Assembly (NCBI RefSeq): GCF_014489475.1
Contig: NZ_CP060820.1
Span: 186,001-250,000 of the forward strand
Length of the DNA stretch: 64,000 nucleotides
Direction of reading: 5' to 3'
Source: Lysobacter terrestris
GTDB lineage: Bacteria; Pseudomonadota; Gammaproteobacteria; Xanthomonadales; Xanthomonadaceae
The notes below the pieces were generated by a model. It saw only the letters and a program-made list of their open reading frames with translations. It searched no databases and had not been told where the DNA came from. A program made the position numbers and the translations under genes. Shown here piece by piece: positions 60,047-64,000 of the stretch; the stretch's first letter is position 1, and each line of letters starts with the position of its first letter.

Positions 60047-60472
60047 ATGGCTCTCGACAAAGTCCTCTACACCGCCACTTCCACCGCCACCGGCGGCCGC
60101 GAAGGCCGCGCCGTCTCCTCCGACAAGGCGCTCGACATCCAGCTGTCCACGCCGCGCGAACTCGGCGGCGCCGGCGGCCCCGGCACCAACCCGGAGCAAC
60201 TGTTCGCCGCCGGCTATTCGGCCTGCTTCATCGGCGCGCTGAAGGTCGTCGCCGCGCGCGAGAAGATCGCCCTGCCCGCCGACACCTCGATCACCGGCCA
60301 TGTCGGCATCGGCCCGCTCGGCAACGGCTTCGGCATCCAGGCCGAGCTGCAGATCTCGATCCCGGGCGTGTCGCGCGAAACCGCCGAAGATCTCGTCGCC
60401 AAGGCGCACCAGGTCTGCCCGTACTCCAATGCCACCCGCGGCAACATCGACGTCACCCTCACCGTGGTCTGA
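60047..60472 (+). CDS. ohr: Organic hydroperoxide resistance protein Ohr
   Basis: 141 aa lipoyl-dependent thiol peroxidase of the OsmC/Ohr family. Catalytic Cys60 and Cys124, with Arg18 and Glu50, correspond to the four active-site residues known from Xylella Ohr, offset by one. AAGGA lies 8 bp before the ATG. It is regulated by OhrR and ends before a strong hairpin. Confidence 0.96.
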   Translation: MALDKVLYTATSTATGGREGRAVSSDKALDIQLSTPRELGGAGGPGTNPEQLFAAGYSACFIGALKVVAAREKIALPADTSITGHVGIGPLGNGFGIQAELQISIPGVSRETAEDLVAKAHQVCPYSNATRGNIDVTLTVV

Positions 60473-60484
60473 CGGCTTGCGGAT

Positions 60485-60518
60485 GCACCGCATGGAGCGC
60501 ACGCGTTCCATGCGGTGC
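60485..60518 (+). terminator. Hairpin after ohr
   Basis: Perfect 12-bp stem GCACCGCATGGA / TCCATGCGGTGC with a 10-base loop, 12 bp after the ohr stop. No T-run. It probably ends or protects the ohr mRNA and separates it from metX. Confidence 0.6.
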
Positions 60519-60563
60519 CCGCCAGCATTGCACCGGCGGCGCGGCGATGGCGGCAGCGATTGC

Positions 60564-60569
60564 TAAACT
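60564..60569 (+). promoter_or_regulatory. Candidate -10 box directly upstream of metX
   Basis: TAAACT ends 8 bp before the metX ATG. If used, transcription would start at or within a base or two of the start codon, giving a nearly leaderless mRNA. No ribosome site is visible between them. Confidence 0.45.
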
Positions 60570-60577
60570 CCGCCCCC

Positions 60578-61690
60578 ATGACCGAATTCATTCCCGTCGG
60601 CACCCGTTACGTCGACCTGCCCTCGCCGTTCGCGATGAAGCGCGGCGGCGAACTGCGCAATGCCCACGTCGCCTATGAAACCTGGGGCGAACTCAACGCG
60701 GCCCGCGACAACGCCATCCTGATCGTCACCGGCCTGTCCCCGGACGCGCACGCGGCGGCCAATGCGGCCAACCCGGAAGCGGGCTGGTGGGAGCCGATGC
60801 TGGGCCCGGGCAAGCCGATCGACAGCAACCGCTGGTACGTGATCTGCGTGAACTCGCTCGGCAGCTGCAAGGGTTCGACCGGGCCGGCGACGATCGACCC
60901 CGCCACCGGCGACACCTATCGCCTGGCGTTCCCCGAACTCGCGGTCGAAGACGGCGCCCATGCCGCCGCCCACGTCGTGCGCGCGCTCGGCGTCGAACGG
61001 CTGGCCTGCGTGATCGGCAACTCCATGGGCGGCATGACCGCGCTGGCGCTGCTGCACCTGCATCCCGGCATCGCCCGCGCGCACATCAACATCTCCGGGG
61101 CGACGCGCGCACTGCCGTTCTCGATCGCCATCCGCTCGTTGCAGCGCGAAGCGATCCGCCTGGATCCCGAGTGGAACCACGGCAACTACACCGACGCGCA
61201 CTACCCGGAATCGGGCATGCGCATGGCGCGCAAGCTCGGCGTGGTCACCTACCGCTCCGCGCTGGAATGGGACGGCCGCTTCGGCCGCGTGCGGCTGGAG
61301 TCCGACCGCCCCGAGGAAGAACCCTTCGGCCTGGAATTCCAGGTCGAGAGCTACCTTGAAGGCCACGCCCGCCGCTTCGTGCGCCGCTACGACCCCAATT
61401 GCTACCTCTACCTCAGCCGCTCGATGGACTGGTTCGACCTCGGCGAATACGCCGGCGGCGACGTGATGGCCGCCCTCGCCCGGATCCGCGTCGAGAAGGC
61501 GCTGGCGATCGGCGTGCACACCGACATCCTCTTCCCGCTGCAGCAGCAGGAGGAGATCGCCACCGGCCTGCGCGCGGGCGGCGCGGATGCGGAGTTCCTG
61601 CCGCTGGAATCGCCCCAGGGCCACGATGCCTTCCTGGTCGACATCGACCGCTTCGGCCCGGCCGTGCGCGGTTTCCTCGACCGGCTCTAG
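60578..61690 (+). CDS. metX: MetX-family acyltransferase: homoserine or serine O-succinyltransferase
   Basis: 370 aa alpha/beta-hydrolase. The nucleophile Ser149 is in GNSMGGM; Asp316 (VHTDILFP) and His349 (QGHDAF) complete the triad. In Xanthomonadaceae some MetX-like enzymes have been shown to be serine O-succinyltransferases that feed cysteine synthesis, and others use homoserine. I cannot separate these by eye. The cysteine dioxygenase gene next door fits either amino acid. The ATG at 60578 matches the usual [12 protein letters not shown] start. Confidence 0.88.
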   Translation: MTEFIPVGTRYVDLPSPFAMKRGGELRNAHVAYETWGELNAARDNAILIVTGLSPDAHAAANAANPEAGWWEPMLGPGKPIDSNRWYVICVNSLGSCKGSTGPATIDPATGDTYRLAFPELAVEDGAHAAAHVVRALGVERLACVIGNSMGGMTALALLHLHPGIARAHINISGATRALPFSIAIRSLQREAIRLDPEWNHGNYTDAHYPESGMRMARKLGVVTYRSALEWDGRFGRVRLESDRPEEEPFGLEFQVESYLEGHARRFVRRYDPNCYLYLSRSMDWFDLGEYAGGDVMAALARIRVEKALAIGVHTDILFPLQQQEEIATGLRAGGADAEFLPLESPQGHDAFLVDIDRFGPAVRGFLDRL

Positions 61691-61754
61691 CACCGCACGC
61701 CAGCGCACGTGAAAACCTGAACCGGCGCCCATGCCCGCAACGGCGCGAGCCCGC

Positions 61755-61760
61755 TAGAAT
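61755..61760 (+). promoter_or_regulatory. Candidate -10 box of the cysteine dioxygenase gene
   Basis: TAGAAT ends 7 bp before the ATG at 61768. This spacing would place the transcription start on or next to the start codon, a second case of a possible leaderless mRNA. Confidence 0.45.
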
Positions 61761-61767
61761 GGGTTAT

Positions 61768-62385
61768 ATGGACATAGCGCAAAATCATCAGCCCGAAGCC
61801 GCCGCGCTGCCGCACTTCGACTTCCCCGGTCACGACAAGCTGGTCGCCGCCATCGACGCCGCCGTAGCCGCGGGCGACGAGCACGCCGTGACCGCCGCGC
61901 TGCGCAACGTGCTGTGCCGGATGATCCGCGACCGCGACGTCGAACTGCCCGCCTGCGTGCACGACCCGATCCAGGACCACTACGCGCGCCGCGAGCTCTA
62001 CCGCAGCCCGCAGCACGGCTACAGCGTCGTGGCGATGACCTGGGGCCCGGGCCAGGGCACGCCGGTGCACGACCATTCCGGCCTGTGGTGCGTGGAAGGC
62101 GTCTGGGACGGCGAGCTGGAAATCGTCCAGTACGAACTGCTCGAACGCGACGGCGACCGCTTCCACTTCCGCGCCGCGGGCGGCATGCACGCCGGCCCCG
62201 GCAGCGCCGGCAGCCTGATTCCGCCGCACGAGTACCACACCATCCGCAACGCCAGCGACCGCAACGTCGCGATCTCGCTGCACATCTACAAGGCGCCGAT
62301 GGAGTGCTGCTCGATGTTCACGCCGCGCGAGGGCGAATGGTTCGTGCGCCAGGACAAGACACTCTGTACCGACGCGACCGAATGA
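61768..62385 (+). CDS. Cysteine dioxygenase
   Basis: 205 aa cupin that oxidises cysteine to cysteine sulfinate with Fe(II) and O2. Metal ligands are His101 and His103 in PVHDHSGLWCVEG and probably His157 in HEYHTIRN. ISLHIYKAPM is the last family motif. The ATG at 61768 suits the promoter; ATG at 61759 would add three residues but overlaps the -10 box. A terminator follows. Confidence 0.9.
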   Translation: MDIAQNHQPEAAALPHFDFPGHDKLVAAIDAAVAAGDEHAVTAALRNVLCRMIRDRDVELPACVHDPIQDHYARRELYRSPQHGYSVVAMTWGPGQGTPVHDHSGLWCVEGVWDGELEIVQYELLERDGDRFHFRAAGGMHAGPGSAGSLIPPHEYHTIRNASDRNVAISLHIYKAPMECCSMFTPREGEWFVRQDKTLCTDATE

Positions 62386-62394
62386 TCCACGACG

Positions 62395-62422
62395 ATGCCG
62401 GGCTTGCCCGGCATTTTCTTTT
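62395..62422 (+). terminator. Terminator after the cysteine dioxygenase gene
   Basis: 8-bp stem ATGCCGGG / CCCGGCAT with a CTTG loop, followed by TTTCTTTT. This is a classic intrinsic terminator. Confidence 0.9.
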
Positions 62423-62476
62423 GCGCGCACTCGCATCTGATCGAGCCACGCCACTGCCACGGACCGGAGCGTTTCC

Positions 62477-62929
62477 ATGCTGAAAGACCTGCTGCTCGCC
62501 TCGTTCCACCACCTGCTGTTCTTCGCCCTGATCGCCATGCTGGTGACCGAATCGGTCCTGCTGCGCGGCCGCGTCGACGGCGTCGTCGTGCAACACCTTG
62601 CCCGCCTGGACTCCGGCTACGGCATGAGCGCGGGCCTGCTGCTGGTGGTCGGCCTGCTGCGCGTCTTCCAGGGCGTGAAGGGCTACGACTTCTACCTGCA
62701 CAACCCCTGGTTCCACGCCAAGCTCGGCTGCTTCGTGCTGGCCGGGCTGCTGTCGATCCTGCCGACCATCCGCTTCCTGCGCTGGCGCAAGGCGCTGGCC
62801 GCCGACCCCGCGTTCGTGCCGGCCGCCGGCGAAGTCGCGGCGCTGGCGCGTATCGTCCGCTTCGAACTGCTGCTGGTCGCCGCGATCCTGGTATTCGCCG
62901 CGATGATGGCCCGCTACGGCGGCTTCTGA
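62477..62929 (+). CDS. DUF2214 family membrane protein
   Basis: 150 aa with four predicted membrane helices (about 7-25, 50-65, 82-98 and 128-146). The pattern LTESVLL-like TESVLLRGR, YGMSAGLLLVVGLLRV and NPWFHAKLGCFV matches DUF2214, whose function is unknown. Some relatives resemble heme-biosynthesis membrane proteins of the HemJ type in layout, but I see no proof of that here. Confidence 0.85.
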   Translation: MLKDLLLASFHHLLFFALIAMLVTESVLLRGRVDGVVVQHLARLDSGYGMSAGLLLVVGLLRVFQGVKGYDFYLHNPWFHAKLGCFVLAGLLSILPTIRFLRWRKALAADPAFVPAAGEVAALARIVRFELLLVAAILVFAAMMARYGGF

Positions 62930-62968
62930 AGCCAATCCCCGGCCCGCTCGGCTATACTGCGCGGCCGC

Positions 62969-63055
62969 GCCGGAATGGCGGAATCGGTAGACGCAGCGGA
63001 CTCAAAATCCGCCGCCCTTAAAAGCGTGTGGGTTCGAGTCCCACTTCCGGCACCA
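62969..63055 (+). tRNA. tRNA-Leu (anticodon CAA)
   Basis: 87 nt with encoded CCA. The acceptor arms GCCGGAA (62969) and TTCCGGC (63045-63051) pair, the D-loop has AATCGGTAGAC, the anticodon stem GCGGA / TCCGC encloses CTCAAAA, giving anticodon CAA. A long variable arm and the T-loop GGTTCGAGTCC complete a class II tRNA. TATACT at 62953-62958 is a good -10 box 10 bp upstream. Confidence 0.97.
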
Positions 63056-63063
63056 GAAAAAAC

Positions 63064-63097
63064 AAAGGGTTAGGCTTCGCGGCCTAACCCTTTTGTT
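63064..63097 (+). terminator. Terminator of tRNA-Leu
   Basis: Perfect 12-bp stem AAAGGGTTAGGC / GCCTAACCCTTT around TTCGCG, followed by TGTTTTG. It lies 8 bp after the tRNA. Confidence 0.9.
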
Positions 63098-63125
63098 TTG
63101 GCCCAACTAGAGCAATGGAGGAACC

Positions 63126-64000
63126 ATGCCGTTGATGCTTGGGGAGCGGGTGGCAGTCGCAGCACTCGCAAAGCTGCTCTATGACTTCTTGCCGGCAAGT
63201 GGAAACAACAGCACGTCTTTTCCCATTGCAGCAGCGCGGGCGGGTGTTGCGGAAGGATGGCCTCACGGTAAACCGAGCAAGGAACCCGGCATCGTCGCGC
63301 TCTTGACTTGGACGTTGGAGTACCGGCGCAGCAACTTTTGCGCATTGATCCAAGAGGTAGTGATTCAATCAATTACTTGGCGTGGACGAGGCGGAAATCC
63401 GCTCACTCGCGACGAAGTCACCGAGCTTAATCGCCTTTTGCTTGGGGTTAACTTCAAAATCCCCGAACTGAATGCATCGTCGTTTCTGGATAGCTTGCCT
63501 GGCGGTGTCGTAAGCACACCTCAGGCAACACAGGTCCCGAGCGAAGCCGCGTATGCGCAACTAATGAGCGAACTGATGGCTCTGGCTACCCTCGATCCGC
63601 AAGGTCGCGGATACGCGTTTGAGAAGTTCCTCAGCAATGTGTTTGATGTGTTTAGTCTGGCCCCACGAGGCGCATTCCGTAATATCGGAGAACAGATAGA
63701 CGGCAGCTTCGTCCTTCATCACGAAACTTACCTAGTCGAAGCAAAGTGGCAGAACGCGAGAACCGACGCCAGCGATCTTCGCTCCTTTGCCGGCAAGGTG
63801 CGCGACAAGACCACTTGGGGACGTGGCGTGTTCATCAGCAACTCTGGCTTCACTGATGTTGGCCTTGAAGCGTTCGGCCGAGGCCAGCCAGTGATTTGCG
63901 TTGAGGGGCTAGATCTCTACGAAGCACTGGAACGACGACTTGATTTGGCCGACGTGTTTGCCCGCAAAGTGCGTCGCGCCGTTGAAACAGGCCGCCCCCT
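63126..64000 (+). CDS. Mrr-like restriction endonuclease-fold protein, 5' part
   Basis: The frame opens at ATG 63126, with GGAGGA 3 bp upstream, and runs to the window end with no stop (291 codons). The second half has the PD-(D/E)xK pattern of Mrr-type nucleases: RGYAFEKFL with Glu166, then Asp192 in EQIDGSF and Glu205/Lys207 in YLVEAKWQN, followed by GVFISNSGFTDVGLEAF. The N-terminal 150 residues are helical and not recognised. Base composition is clearly less GC-rich than the genes to the left. The location next to a tRNA suggests an acquired defence gene, but its substrate is unknown. Confidence 0.82.
   Translation, partial: MPLMLGERVAVAALAKLLYDFLPASGNNSTSFPIAAARAGVAEGWPHGKPSKEPGIVALLTWTLEYRRSNFCALIQEVVIQSITWRGRGGNPLTRDEVTELNRLLLGVNFKIPELNASSFLDSLPGGVVSTPQATQVPSEAAYAQLMSELMALATLDPQGRGYAFEKFLSNVFDVFSLAPRGAFRNIGEQIDGSFVLHHETYLVEAKWQNARTDASDLRSFAGKVRDKTTWGRGVFISNSGFTDVGLEAFGRGQPVICVEGLDLYEALERRLDLADVFARKVRRAVETGRP

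Noticed and set aside
63084-63560. Short minus-strand frames under the Mrr-like gene.
   Set aside because: The plus-strand frame is open for 291 codons with a good ribosome site and nuclease motifs.

Overview
The window looks like a chromosomal segment of a Xanthomonadaceae gammaproteobacterium, most like Lysobacter or a close relative. The sequence is very GC-rich. Several traits fit this family: a VirB7 with a C-terminal N0-like domain, an OhrR whose Cys22/Cys127 pair matches the Xanthomonas type, a pbpC/alpha-2-macroglobulin pair, and a smc-zipA-ligA run. The species cannot be fixed from the sequence alone.

Layout. 1-4138: the 2-oxoglutarate dehydrogenase complex (3' part of sucA, sucB, lpd). 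4337-9194: a methyltransferase, a LOG-type nucleosidase, a remnant of a GIY-YIG gene between inverted repeats, a YhdH-type reductase, pilH, the DnaJ homologue cbpA and a peroxiredoxin. 9281-16826 (minus): pbpC and a large lipoprotein alpha-2-macroglobulin, a periplasmic defence and repair pair. 17082-28717 (minus): gyrA, mtnA, epmA, ligA, zipA and smc. 28952-29538 (minus): bolA and a YciI-family gene. 29947-33684: scpA, scpB and rluB, so the condensin genes smc and scpAB both lie here. 33906-36730: a secreted protein of unknown function, a geranylgeranyl-reductase-like flavoprotein and an omega-amidase.

36796-50229 (minus) is the main accessory feature: a complete type IV secretion system in the order virB7, B8, B9, B10, B11, B1, B2, B3, B4, B5, B6, two DUF4189-like secreted proteins, virD4. 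The VirB7 architecture marks it as the Xanthomonadales bacteria-killing type (X-T4SS). No effector with a recognisable XVIPCD tail is visible here. The cluster sits exactly between an aminotransferase gene and an omega-amidase gene that would act in succession, so it may have been inserted between them. The two DUF4189-like genes are tandem paralogues: one carries a G9 tract and the other a single-base frameshift.

51868-62929 (plus): a DUF3293 protein, the cytochrome c maturation operon ccmABCDEFGHI, the ohrR-ohr peroxide pair with two palindromic operators, metX (or serine O-succinyltransferase), cysteine dioxygenase and a DUF2214 membrane protein. A tRNA-Leu(CAA) follows at 62969. Immediately beyond it the base composition falls and a partial Mrr-like nuclease gene runs off the right end, which suggests the edge of a genomic island carrying defence genes.

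Most long overlapping open frames on the opposite strands are GC-bias shadows of these genes and are not annotated.
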